Origin: an uncultured Flaviramulus sp. | GTDB lineage: Bacteria > Bacteroidota > Bacteroidia > Flavobacteriales > Flavobacteriaceae | Length of the DNA: 64,000 nt | Assembly: GCA_947501105.1 (NCBI GenBank) | Contig: CANMUP010000001.1 | Span: 620,001-684,000 of the forward strand | Direction: 5' to 3' | In this document: positions 7,732 through 17,046 of the stretch, piece after piece | Layout of the letters: the number at the start of each line of letters is the position of its first letter | Position numbering within the stretch: the first letter of the stretch is position 1 | The notes under the pieces: generated by a model | Seen by the model: only the letters and a program-made list of their open reading frames with translations | Database searches by the model: none | Told to the model about the DNA's origin: nothing | Position numbers and translations under genes: made by a program

Positions 7732-9327
7732 TTATTGTAGCGTAGGAGAATAGTTTGTTGGGTAATCTCCAATATTTGCTAAATTACCTGACGCTTCAAA
7801 ATTTGACCCATATGTTGCATCAATAACTTTCATCATTTCATTAGCTAAGGCGCCATATCCTCTAGCAGTTAAATGAATTCCATCTAAACTTACTAAACCA
7901 CCAGTTACTAAATCAGCATTTAGTGTAAAACCATTACTAACAATTCCTGTAGTTGAAGCTTGTTCAAGAATTCCTTTAAAATCTACTAAGGCCAATCCTT
8001 TAGAGGCTGCTACGCTTTCAATAACCATATTATAGGCATCTGTAGCATTTTTAATTGCAGCAAGTTCGTCACTATCTAAAGCATCAACATCATCGATACC
8101 ATTAACAGCACCTATAACTAAAGCTCCTTGTTGAGGCGTTGGCGTACCACCAGCTTGTAAAATACCTAACACTTGTAATACTTCATTTGATAAAGCAACT
8201 GAGCCATAACCTTGAGCTAAAGCTCCTTGGTCTATAGGTAATAATAATAATTCATCTTCAGTCATTTGTCTAAAACCTAATGGGTTTGTTGGTGTAACAG
8301 GAACATCTATAATCCACCTGTTTTTTCCTTCGCTGAAAGGGATAGCATATTGGCTAGCTAAAGCTTGAGCTTGAGCAGGAGGGACCATTTGAGCAATTAA
8401 TACTTGAGTAAATATTCCTGCAACCGCTTGGAAAAACCCTGTTAGTTGGCCAGCTGTTGTAGCATCTATTTCTAGCGCATTGTTTGGTACTGTAGTAAAG
8501 TAAGGTAAATTTGTTATGTAAGGTACATTAGCAATTACACCTTGAGCTCCATTTGCGGTTAACTGATCAACAATACCAGTAAATACTTGACCAAAAACTG
8601 TTGGATCAGTAATATCATTAAATCCATAAGATGTTGGGTCAAAATTTCCTGTTTGATCCATTCCTATTCCTCCAGAAGTAGCATAAGCTAATACATCATT
8701 ACCTCCAATTTCTGATAATGTAAAGAATGTTGGGTTTTGACTAGCAGCATCTCCTAGCATAGTTGCAGTTGGAGAAGAAGCCATTCTTCCAAAATATGGA
8801 TTTAAACTTCCGTAACCTGGAAATGTTAGGTGAAAGCTTTTAGCTCCAGGTACTCCAACATTATTAAAGCTACTGCCTAAATTATTTGCTGCATCTGTTG
8901 TTATCGGTGGAGCTGGAGCACCAAGGCCAGCAAAAAACTCATTTAACCGCTGTGGTCCTGAACCGTTGAAAATTAATCTGTATGCAGCTACAGGCATTCC
9001 ACCAGCAAGTAATCCACCAGTATTATCATTCATTAAAGGCTGAGTAAATGCGCCACCGCCAGCATTAGCAAAATGCTTAGATAAAATATTTGGGAACGAG
9101 TTTTCTTGACCTGCAATAAAAACGGCACCATCTGTATAGCCCGCAGTAAACGAAGCTCCTAATGAAACATAGTTTGAAAAATCTGCAGTACCAGCTGTTA
9201 ATTCAGGTAATTCTGTAGTTGTAATATTATTATCAGCTAAAACGTCTTCAATTTCATTACAAGCTGTAAAACTTAAAAGAATTACTAACAGCCAAATATA
9301 TTTTGTATTCATAATATTCTTTTCCAT
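7732..9327 (-). CDS. SGNH/GDSL-type hydrolase lipoprotein
   Basis: This 531-residue outer-membrane lipoprotein precursor has a lipobox ending FTAC, with the acylated Cys at residue 23. It carries SGNH esterase blocks: block I GASFTAG (Ser at 59, with Ala where the classic motif has Asp), block III GGNDV, and block V DGIHLTARGY with D482 and H485. The reaction is presumably ester hydrolysis of a lipid or acylated glycan; the substrate is unknown. A second ATG five codons in (9312) would give a more typical signal peptide and may be the true start. It lies 5 nt after a TonB-dependent receptor and ends before a terminator, so the pair is an operon. Confidence 0.82.
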   Translation of the reverse strand: MEKNIMNTKYIWLLVILLSFTACNEIEDVLADNNITTTELPELTAGTADFSNYVSLGASFTAGYTDGAVFIAGQENSFPNILSKHFANAGGGAFTQPLMNDNTGGLLAGGMPVAAYRLIFNGSGPQRLNEFFAGLGAPAPPITTDAANNLGSSFNNVGVPGAKSFHLTFPGYGSLNPYFGRMASSPTATMLGDAASQNPTFFTLSEIGGNDVLAYATSGGIGMDQTGNFDPTSYGFNDITDPTVFGQVFTGIVDQLTANGAQGVIANVPYITNLPYFTTVPNNALEIDATTAGQLTGFFQAVAGIFTQVLIAQMVPPAQAQALASQYAIPFSEGKNRWIIDVPVTPTNPLGFRQMTEDELLLLPIDQGALAQGYGSVALSNEVLQVLGILQAGGTPTPQQGALVIGAVNGIDDVDALDSDELAAIKNATDAYNMVIESVAASKGLALVDFKGILEQASTTGIVSNGFTLNADLVTGGLVSLDGIHLTARGYGALANEMMKVIDATYGSNFEASGNLANIGDYPTNYSPTLQ

Positions 9328-9332
9328 AATTA

Positions 9333-12122
9333 TTATAAGTTGTTAATTGTCCATGATACATAATACATTGATCCGATATTTCCAGTTCCGAATGCCGTAA
9401 AGTATTCATCACCTAAAAGGTTTGTTGCACCTGCTTTAAAAGTTGATTTAAAACTTGGAACCTTAAGGTTAATTTGAGCATCAACTACGTGAAATTCTGG
9501 AACAATACCATTACCAAATGTAGCTTCCCAGAAATAGTCATCACTATATCTGTAGGCTATGTTAAACCCGAAATTTTTAAATAATTTGGTATTACCAAAA
9601 GAAGCTTTAAACTTATGTTCTGGAGTATTAAAATTTGTTGTGAAATCTGGAAATTGAACTCTGTCAAAATCTAACTTAGCGTAGGTATAACTTCCGCTTA
9701 AATCAAAATTCCCTAATACTTTAGTTGATATTCCAATAGAAGCTCCGTAAGAGTTTACATTGGCTTCTGAGTTTGTGTACGTGCTAAAGTTTTGACTATC
9801 ACCATTTGCTAAAGCTGCAACAGATAATGAACCATCTCCTACAGTTCCGTATAATGGAGAAACAACAACTTCTTGAGAAATAAAATCTTTGTAACTATTG
9901 TAGTATGCACTTAAATCTACAATAACTTTATTAAATTTTCCTCTATAACCAACTTCACCAGAAGTTACTTGTTCTGGTTTTACTAAATCAGGATTTGATA
10001 CTTCTAATACCGCAGGGTTACCAGTAGCACCTAAAGCTGATGCAGAACTTGCTGTATAAGAATTGTTGTATGCCGCTGCTCCTGTTTGTGTTATTGTAGC
10101 TGGTTGCCCTAAGGCTTGACCACTAGCACTAATATCATGTGTTCTTGACCATCTGTCTAAATTATCAGGAGCGGCACCAACTAAAACTGCTCTACCTGCA
10201 TCTAAACCAATAAATAAATCTTGAGTAGTTGGATTTCTAAAACCAGTTTGTACTGATGCTCTAATATTGTGATTTCTATTTACAGTTAAACCAGCAGAAA
10301 TTCTTGGTGATACAAAACCATCAAAAAATTCAGATTTATCATAACGCACAGAACCTGTAAGTTTTAATTCTAAAGATTCGCTTAATTCTAAGCTTTTTTG
10401 AATTTGTGTATAAACACCAAATTCTGAGTAATCTATTGTTCCATTTAAATCTGTATAAATGGTTCCAGAAGAATTTAGGCTATATTTTCTATAAGACCCA
10501 CCAACTTGTATATCGGCAAAATCAATTAAATGACTAAGGTTGTAATTGGCGTCAGAATGATAATACTTCGAAGCATCTTGAAATTTAGATCCTGTTGTTA
10601 AATCTGGATCGTTAATACTTTTATTAAAAGCGGCTACAAATCCTGGTGACCCTGGTTCATAACGCCCAGATTCTGCAGTAGTTCTACCAGCTGCATGCGC
10701 TTGTGCATCTGTTGCTCCACCAAGTGTTGCAGAGATATAAGCACCAGCATATTGCCCAAACCAAGTATTATGGTCTTTCCAATCGTTTAAAATATTTATT
10801 CCTGTAAAAACCATATCGTAAGAATCTCCAGCTTTATCAGCTACAACATAGCCTCTTATAAAGAAATTATCATTACGTATTTCTAATTTGTGTTGCTGTT
10901 GGAAGAAGTTATCAATATTATATCTGTTGGTTCCTTGATATATTGTTGAACCAGTTCCTACTTTTCCAACATAAGATACTTCAAAATCATTTTCCCATGG
11001 TCTGAAATATAAACCCCAATCTGATTTAATACTTCTAGCATTATAATCGGTCAAATCACCTTCATTATATCCCGTTCTAGTAACGACAACATCGGGAACT
11101 AAACTAGCAAGAGCAGGGTTTGGTAATTGAGCTAAAAATGCTGGACTTTCTTTTACGGCTTTAAGGTTACTAGAGACTTCGTCTCCATAAACGTTAACAC
11201 CATCATAATCTATATTATTTGCACGACTACCTCCAATATTTGTTTTATCAACTTCACTATTTGCAGCCCAATCTGTTCCTTTTAAATAGCCGAAATTGAC
11301 TTTAACAGCAAACTTATCGCTAAACTTATGAGCAACTCTAATACTATAATCTACGTATTGATTGTCACCAGCAGCCTCTTGAGAAGTAATTCCTGTTTTA
11401 AGTGAAGCACTAATTCCTGCGTGGTCAAAAGGGTTTTTACTACGCATAAATAAAATACCATTAAAGGCATTTGCACCATATAATGCTGAAGATGCTCCTG
11501 GAAGTAACTCGACACTTAAAACATCAGTTTCAGTCATACCCACTAAATTTCCTATTGGGAAGTTTAGAGCTGGTGTTGAATTATCCATACCATCAACCAG
11601 TTGCATAAAACGATTATTTGCAAATGTTGCAAAACCTCTAGTGTTAACAGATTTAAAGGTTAAACTATTAGTGTTTACATCTACACCTTTTAGGTTTTCA
11701 AGGCCATCATAAAAATCAGCGGATGCTGTATTTCTAATTTCTTTAAGTCCAAAACGTTCAACAGTTACAGGCGATTCGAAAATACGCTCAGGTGTTCTGG
11801 ATGCAGAAATTACAACTTCATCTAATGATGTTCCTTCGGTTAGGACAAAATTAAGGACTTGATTGTTTGTAGTAACTTCAATAGTAGCTGATTCAAAACC
11901 AACCATACTAGCTTGAACAGAAAAAGGAGGGTTTTGACTTACGCTTAAGTTAAAACCACCATCAAAATCTGTTACAACTCCTGTAGAAGTTCCTGTAACA
12001 ATAATGTTTGCTCCTGGAAGAGGTTGACCACTATCATCAACAACTGTCCCAGAAATTGTTGTTGTTTGTGAATACGATAACCCACAAAAGAGCAACAGTA
12101 AAAATGGAAGAATAGTTTTCAT
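9333..12122 (-). CDS. TonB-dependent receptor with carboxypeptidase-like N-terminal domain
   Basis: This 929-residue outer-membrane active transporter has a signal peptide at residues 1-18, then a CarboxypepD_reg-like domain (about 20-110, with VVDDSGQPLPGANI). The plug domain follows (about 120-235, TRGFATFANNRFMQLVDGMD and the LLPGASSALYGANAFNG loop), and a 22-strand barrel ends in an aromatic-rich terminus. It is followed by an SGNH-hydrolase lipoprotein, so the pair probably binds, cleaves and imports an esterified substrate. It differs from the two receptors at 43-53 kb. The upstream region carries the palindrome TATGCGCGCATA. Confidence 0.93.
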   Translation of the reverse strand: MKTILPFLLLLFCGLSYSQTTTISGTVVDDSGQPLPGANIIVTGTSTGVVTDFDGGFNLSVSQNPPFSVQASMVGFESATIEVTTNNQVLNFVLTEGTSLDEVVISASRTPERIFESPVTVERFGLKEIRNTASADFYDGLENLKGVDVNTNSLTFKSVNTRGFATFANNRFMQLVDGMDNSTPALNFPIGNLVGMTETDVLSVELLPGASSALYGANAFNGILFMRSKNPFDHAGISASLKTGITSQEAAGDNQYVDYSIRVAHKFSDKFAVKVNFGYLKGTDWAANSEVDKTNIGGSRANNIDYDGVNVYGDEVSSNLKAVKESPAFLAQLPNPALASLVPDVVVTRTGYNEGDLTDYNARSIKSDWGLYFRPWENDFEVSYVGKVGTGSTIYQGTNRYNIDNFFQQQHKLEIRNDNFFIRGYVVADKAGDSYDMVFTGINILNDWKDHNTWFGQYAGAYISATLGGATDAQAHAAGRTTAESGRYEPGSPGFVAAFNKSINDPDLTTGSKFQDASKYYHSDANYNLSHLIDFADIQVGGSYRKYSLNSSGTIYTDLNGTIDYSEFGVYTQIQKSLELSESLELKLTGSVRYDKSEFFDGFVSPRISAGLTVNRNHNIRASVQTGFRNPTTQDLFIGLDAGRAVLVGAAPDNLDRWSRTHDISASGQALGQPATITQTGAAAYNNSYTASSASALGATGNPAVLEVSNPDLVKPEQVTSGEVGYRGKFNKVIVDLSAYYNSYKDFISQEVVVSPLYGTVGDGSLSVAALANGDSQNFSTYTNSEANVNSYGASIGISTKVLGNFDLSGSYTYAKLDFDRVQFPDFTTNFNTPEHKFKASFGNTKLFKNFGFNIAYRYSDDYFWEATFGNGIVPEFHVVDAQINLKVPSFKSTFKAGATNLLGDEYFTAFGTGNIGSMYYVSWTINNL

Positions 12123-12200
12123 TTATAAGAATTAGTTTAATTTTTGGATTAGCAATATAAATATATATAGTATTACTTCCACATAAAAACGCAAAAAAAT

Positions 12201-12227
12201 TATGCGCGCATAGTATTTTTTAACAAA
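12201..12227 (-). promoter_or_regulatory. candidate regulator site: TTTGTTAA and TATGCNNGCATA upstream of a TonB receptor
   Basis: Read on the minus strand, TTTGTTAA (12227-12220) is followed after 7 bp by the perfect palindrome TATGCGCGCATA (12212-12201), about 80-105 nt before the receptor ATG. The same arrangement, with TATGCATGCATA and a 9-bp gap, lies upstream of the TonB receptor at 43463. Confidence 0.45.
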
Positions 12228-12293
12228 AGACACTACAAATATTGCATGTTAAGCTAAAAATAAGGTATTTTATTGTGAAATAACAGAAATATT

Positions 12294-12327
12294 GCACATA
12301 TAATTATAAATCAATAATTATATGTGC
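12294..12327 (-). terminator. hairpin terminator after glmS
   Basis: A perfect 14-bp stem (arms 12294-12307 and 12314-12327, 6-nt loop) begins 6 nt past the glmS stop. On the minus strand it is followed by a T-rich but not uniform tail, so termination is likely but not certain. Confidence 0.68.
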
Positions 12328-12333
12328 GATATT

Positions 12334-14181
12334 TTATTCTACAGTAACAGATTTTGCTAAGTTACGTGGTTGGTCTACATTACAATTACGCATTACTGCG
12401 ATATGATAAGATAAGAGCTGTAATGGGATTGTTGTTAAAAGCGGAGAAAAAGCTTCTTCAGAATCTGGAATTTCAATAACATGATCTGCAATTTCTTTTA
12501 CCGCAGTATCTCCTTCGGTTACAACTGCAATAATTTTACCTTTTCTTGATTTAATTTCCTGAATATTGCTAACTACTTTTTCGTAGTGACCTTTACTGGT
12601 TGCAATAACAATTACTGGCATTCTGTCGTCTATCAAAGCAATTGGGCCATGTTTCATTTCTGCAGCAGGATAGCCTTCGGCATGAATATAAGAGATTTCT
12701 TTCAGTTTTAAAGCACCTTCTAAAGCTACTGGGAAATTATAACCTCTACCCAAGTATAAACAATTGGTAGATAGTAAATACTCTTTAGCGATTTGCTTTA
12801 CATGCTCATCGACTTTTAAAGCTTGTTCTACTTTTTGTGGAATCAATTCTAATTCCTGTAAATACAATCTGAAATCAGAACTAGACATGGTCCCTTTAGC
12901 TCTAGCTAAACGAAGCGCTATTAAAGTTAATACTGTTATTTGAGTTGTAAATGCTTTGGTAGATGCAACCCCAATTTCTGGACCTGCATGAGTGTAAGCT
13001 CCAGCATCAGTTTCTCTAGCAATAGATGAGCCTACTACATTACAAACACCAAAAACAAAAGCGCCTTTAGATTTTGCTAATTTAATAGCGGCTAATGTAT
13101 CTGCGGTTTCACCAGATTGTGAAATAGCAATAACTACATCTTTCTCAGTTATTACTGGGTTTCTATAGCGAAACTCTGATGCATATTCTACTTCTACAGG
13201 AATTCTTGAAAATTCTTCAAAAATATATTCAGCAACTAATCCTGCATGCCACGAAGTACCACAAGCTATAATAATAATACGATCGGCATTTAAAAATTTT
13301 TTCATATTATCTTCAACTCCAGCCATTTTTATAATGGCTTCATCTCTTAATAATCTACCTCTGTAAGTGTCTCTTATTGCTCTAGGTTGCTCATGAATTT
13401 CCTTTAGCATAAAATGTTCGTAACCACCTTTTTCTATTTCCTCAAGATTCATTTGAAGCTCTTGCACATAAGGATCAACTAACGAATCATCTATAATCTT
13501 TCTAATTTTTATTTCTTTTCCAAGTCTAATTATTGCCATTTCTTCATCTTCTAGATAAATAGCATTTTTAGTATACTCTATAAAAGGGGAGGCATCACTT
13601 GCAATAAAAAATTCATCTTCACCTACGCCAACAGCTAAAGGACTACCTAGTCTTGCAATAACGACTTCACCTGGTTTGCTTTTATCAAAAACGGCAATGG
13701 CATAAGCACCAATTACTTGGTTTAATGCAATTTGTACTGCTTTACCTAGTTTTACATTTTCTTTCTTTTTAACATCTTCAATTAGGTTGATTAAAACCTC
13801 AGTATCTGTATCAGATTGAAATGTATAACCTCTAGAAATCAATTCTTTTTTTAAGGAGTCGTAATTTTCTATAATACCGTTATGGATGATGGCTAAATCA
13901 CCTGAATTTGAAGCGTGAGGATGTGAGTTTACATCATTAGGAACGCCGTGAGTTGCCCACCTTGTGTGACCAATTCCTAAGCTACCATTTTTAGTGATTT
14001 CTTTTTCTGATCGTTCTTCTAAATCTGAAACTTTTCCTTTGGTTTTAGAGATTTTAAGACTGTTGCCGTCAAAAAGGGCAATACCTGCACTATCATAACC
14101 TCTATATTCTAAGCGCTTAAGACCTTCAATAATAATTGGGTAAGCTTCTCTGTGACCTATATATCCAACAATTCCACACAT
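12334..14181 (-). CDS. glmS: glutamine-fructose-6-phosphate aminotransferase (isomerizing)
   Basis: This 615-residue enzyme makes glucosamine-6-phosphate for peptidoglycan and lipopolysaccharide. The N-terminal class II glutaminase domain begins MCGIVGYIG with the nucleophile Cys2. Two SIS isomerase domains follow (AISQSGETADTLAA and the second around GRGYNFPVALEGALKLKEISYIHAE). The protein ends with the conserved NLAKSVTVE. It appears monocistronic: the neighbours are separated by 168 and 211 nt, and a hairpin follows. The leader shows no glmS ribozyme that I can recognise. Confidence 0.97.
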   Translation of the reverse strand: MCGIVGYIGHREAYPIIIEGLKRLEYRGYDSAGIALFDGNSLKISKTKGKVSDLEERSEKEITKNGSLGIGHTRWATHGVPNDVNSHPHASNSGDLAIIHNGIIENYDSLKKELISRGYTFQSDTDTEVLINLIEDVKKKENVKLGKAVQIALNQVIGAYAIAVFDKSKPGEVVIARLGSPLAVGVGEDEFFIASDASPFIEYTKNAIYLEDEEMAIIRLGKEIKIRKIIDDSLVDPYVQELQMNLEEIEKGGYEHFMLKEIHEQPRAIRDTYRGRLLRDEAIIKMAGVEDNMKKFLNADRIIIIACGTSWHAGLVAEYIFEEFSRIPVEVEYASEFRYRNPVITEKDVVIAISQSGETADTLAAIKLAKSKGAFVFGVCNVVGSSIARETDAGAYTHAGPEIGVASTKAFTTQITVLTLIALRLARAKGTMSSSDFRLYLQELELIPQKVEQALKVDEHVKQIAKEYLLSTNCLYLGRGYNFPVALEGALKLKEISYIHAEGYPAAEMKHGPIALIDDRMPVIVIATSKGHYEKVVSNIQEIKSRKGKIIAVVTEGDTAVKEIADHVIEIPDSEEAFSPLLTTIPLQLLSYHIAVMRNCNVDQPRNLAKSVTVE

Positions 14182-14349
14182 AAGTAATTTTATTTAATCA
14201 ATTTGGGTTTTATATTATGGAACAAATATGTAAAAAAAATATCAACAAATGTCAAAATAGTACATGAAGTTGATATTTTTCACGATGAAATTCATTAACG
14301 TCAAATAAAACGATATGAATTTTTTTAAATGATAATTTAGAAATATGAC

Positions 14350-16032
14350 CTATAAATTAGGCTCAGTAAAAAATATTTCAAGTTTCATTTTTTTACTTTC
14401 ATTCGGGCCAGTTACATTAGTTCCAAATAAAACAGTTCCTCTAGGAGTTAATAAGGCAGTCGAAGGAATTTCAGTCACTTCGTCTCCACTTTCTAAAATT
14501 TTAAAACTGTTGGTTAAATTTACATTATTAGATAAAATGAGCCCTAACTTTGTGTTAGTTGAATCTTTAAGTAAAATATTATTTAAATGCTCGGTTAAAC
14601 GAATTTTATATTTAGCAGCACCATTATCGTCTTTTATTCGTTGCCCTAGGTTAATAATTTTAGAATTAAATGGGTCCGTAGTATCTTCAGTAGGATCAAA
14701 AGAATAATCAATAGTTGGAATGTTATTGTTTATATCGTATGCATAAATTCTATCGTATTTATGATAATCTGAATCACCTCCATTGGGAGCAGTTTCATCT
14801 TCATAAATAACAAGATGCGCTTCGTTTATTAATTTTTTTAGAGGATAATTACCGTTTACTTGAGGTAAATAATTGCCGTTTGCATCTAACTCTCTGTAAG
14901 TTTTTTTAAAGCAATCTAAAGCTGTTTCTGGTGTGCCATCGCAATCTACAATACCACTAAATAAATCTATTACAGCCATAGAGCCTTCAGCTCCTTTTAA
15001 ATATAACTTTTCATCACCTAAAGTTTTGTCGCCATTAGCTAAAGCTATACTATAATCATTTATATATGTGTTTAGTCTATTACCATTAAGATTTAATGTA
15101 TAGGTGTCTTGCAACCTGTCTCCTTCAATAGAAGAATCTTTTGAGTAGTATATAGTAATATTAGCTGTCGATAAATTAAAAAACGTCATGTTTCCGTTAC
15201 CATTAATAGCTTCGGCTTTAAAATACAAACCTCTAAAATAATCTCTAAAATTATTAGCGTTACTTAAAACTGGGTCATCTTCTTTGTCAAAGATTGTTGC
15301 TTTCCAATAATCTTCATCTAATTTCACTCTTAAAGCAGGAGTTTGTCTATCAAAAACATCTTCGTCCCCTTCGGTTGTTTTTAAAACAATAGTTTCGCTA
15401 CTCGGAACATATTGTTCTTGCATATAAATTATATCACTTTTATGGTCATCAAAATTTATAGTTGCATCACCATTAATTGCAAAGTTGTCAGTATTATTAA
15501 TTGAGCCGTCTGCTTTTGAATAATACATTTGAGCTTCATTAAACTCTGAGTTTGGGTCAAAATCTCTTAAAAAGTAATTATTTCTATAAACAGTTAGTTT
15601 TACTGGAGCACCACCGTATAAAGAATCTTTAATTGTGTATACCTCATTACCATTATCGTCTGGGGAGTCTGCACTTACTTTATTAAAGTAAGGCACTTTT
15701 AAAATCACAGAATCTATAACAGCGTTGTCGCCAAAATCAGGATTAAATACATTTGGAGTTGCTTGCGTTATAATGCTAGCTGTAGTTTGACCATATGCAG
15801 GATCATTAAAAACTCCAAATAAATTAGATGACAGACCGTTAATTTGTAAGGAATCTAACTTTTTGTTGTATGCTAAAATTTGAAGGATTGAATTATCGGT
15901 ATTAAAATTAGCATTGTCTTTTCCTAAAACATCACTTTCAATAGTGTTAAAATCTTTGTCACAGGCAATGAATAATGCCATAACTAATAGAACAATACTG
16001 GATAATTTAAGGGCTTTAAATATTTTTTTCAT
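14350..16032 (-). CDS. DUF4270 family lipoprotein
   Basis: This 560-residue Bacteroidota-specific lipoprotein has a signal peptide MKKIFKALKLSS followed by a hydrophobic stretch and lipobox FIAC. The DUF4270 body includes repeated descriptions such as VILKVPY and an Asp/Asn-rich surface. The start at 16032 is preferred over an in-frame ATG 12 codons upstream, because only the inner one begins with a normal signal peptide. It lies 61 nt after the GT5-like gene on the same strand, in an arrangement common in flavobacteria next to panC. The function is unknown; a surface location is inferred. Confidence 0.83.
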   Translation of the reverse strand: MKKIFKALKLSSIVLLVMALFIACDKDFNTIESDVLGKDNANFNTDNSILQILAYNKKLDSLQINGLSSNLFGVFNDPAYGQTTASIITQATPNVFNPDFGDNAVIDSVILKVPYFNKVSADSPDDNGNEVYTIKDSLYGGAPVKLTVYRNNYFLRDFDPNSEFNEAQMYYSKADGSINNTDNFAINGDATINFDDHKSDIIYMQEQYVPSSETIVLKTTEGDEDVFDRQTPALRVKLDEDYWKATIFDKEDDPVLSNANNFRDYFRGLYFKAEAINGNGNMTFFNLSTANITIYYSKDSSIEGDRLQDTYTLNLNGNRLNTYINDYSIALANGDKTLGDEKLYLKGAEGSMAVIDLFSGIVDCDGTPETALDCFKKTYRELDANGNYLPQVNGNYPLKKLINEAHLVIYEDETAPNGGDSDYHKYDRIYAYDINNNIPTIDYSFDPTEDTTDPFNSKIINLGQRIKDDNGAAKYKIRLTEHLNNILLKDSTNTKLGLILSNNVNLTNSFKILESGDEVTEIPSTALLTPRGTVLFGTNVTGPNESKKMKLEIFFTEPNL

Positions 16033-16093
16033 GTGTATATTTGGCAAATGCCCATTGTGGGCTTTCATATCTTAATTTTAAATGAAATTGGGA

Positions 16094-16903
16094 TTAGCTA
16101 AAAATTTTTGTATTAAAAAATTCTGTGTAAGCTTCACCAAATTCATCTTTACTTTTGTAATCTAAAATAGGTTTGTTTGATGCTTTTAAATACGTGTCTA
16201 AAGTTTCAGGAATATTTTCAGATCCAACTATTAATGCGTCAGAATAATCAATAGCAATTTTCATTAAATTATTATATGATGGCTCTTCAAGCGTTTTAAT
16301 AGCATCTTCTTCAATATTATCAAACTTAATTTTATTAATCATGTCTTTGTTTAACGTATCATCAAAACTTTGATTGTACACAGAAGTCACAATTTTACTT
16401 TCGTTAAATAATGGCTCGTCTTTGTAATACGCTTTTAAATATAATGGTAGTAACGAGGCTAACCAACCGTGAACATGAATAACATCTGGCGACCAGTTTA
16501 GTTTTTTAACCGTCTCTATAACGCCTTTTGCAAAGAAAATTGCACGTTCGTCATTATCAGAAAACAGCTTACCATTTTCGTCGGTAAGTGTTGCTTTACG
16601 CTTAAAATATTCGTCATTATCAATGAAATAAACCTGAATACGTTCTTTTGGTATAGAAGCTACCTTAATAATTAAAGGCATATCTAAATCATTTATAACC
16701 AGATTGATTCCTGATAGTCTTATAACTTCATGTAATTGGTGCCTTCTTTCATTAATATTACCATATCGAGGCATGAAAATTCGTATTTGACCACCTTGTT
16801 GATTTACTAATCTAGGTGCTTCAAAAGACATTGATGAAATTTCAGTCTCTGGTAAATAAGGCACTACTTCAGATGATACATACAATACCCTCTTATCTTT
16901 CAT
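16094..16903 (-). CDS. truncated GT5 (glycogen/starch synthase N-terminal domain) protein
   Basis: This 269-residue protein corresponds only to the amino-terminal Rossmann domain of GT5 glycogen synthases: RVLYVSSEVVPY at the start, GGQIRIFMPRYGNINERR, then the VIHVHGWLASLLPLYLK segment. The family's nucleotide-sugar motif KTGGL, expected after EVVPY, is replaced by ETEISSMSFEAP (residues 19-30), and the C-terminal GT-B domain is absent (usual length about 480). It is probably not an active glycogen synthase. Flavobacterial genomes keep such a gene beside panC, so it is unlikely to be a recent pseudogene. The role is unknown. Confidence 0.78.
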   Translation of the reverse strand: MKDKRVLYVSSEVVPYLPETEISSMSFEAPRLVNQQGGQIRIFMPRYGNINERRHQLHEVIRLSGINLVINDLDMPLIIKVASIPKERIQVYFIDNDEYFKRKATLTDENGKLFSDNDERAIFFAKGVIETVKKLNWSPDVIHVHGWLASLLPLYLKAYYKDEPLFNESKIVTSVYNQSFDDTLNKDMINKIKFDNIEEDAIKTLEEPSYNNLMKIAIDYSDALIVGSENIPETLDTYLKASNKPILDYKSKDEFGEAYTEFFNTKIFS

Positions 16904-16975
16904 ATGTTAGTTTTTGCTGTCTTTTTATGGCTATATAATTGAATAGCTTTTTGAAAATTCAAAATAAAAAACACG

Positions 16976-16983
16976 CAAAAGTA
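16976..16983 (-). promoter_or_regulatory. -7 box for the GT5-DUF4270 unit
   Basis: Minus-strand TACTTTTG matches TAnnTTTG and lies 72 nt before the GT5-like start. It is divergent from the panC box, 32 bp away. No TTG is seen at the -33 position. Confidence 0.5.
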
Positions 16984-17014
16984 CAAAATTTTATGCGAAT
17001 TGATTGTAAAATAT

Positions 17015-17022
17015 TAAGTTTG
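17015..17022 (+). promoter_or_regulatory. -7 box of panC
   Basis: TAAGTTTG matches TAnnTTTG and ends 24 nt before the panC ATG. No convincing TTG stands 17-23 bp upstream. Confidence 0.5.
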
Positions 17023-17046
17023 CAAGCGTTAATTTTTTATTAAATA

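Noticed and set aside
14182-14349. glmS ribozyme or riboswitch in the glmS leader
   Set aside because: The leader is a plain AT-rich sequence without the conserved core, and the ribozyme is known from Firmicutes-type bacteria.
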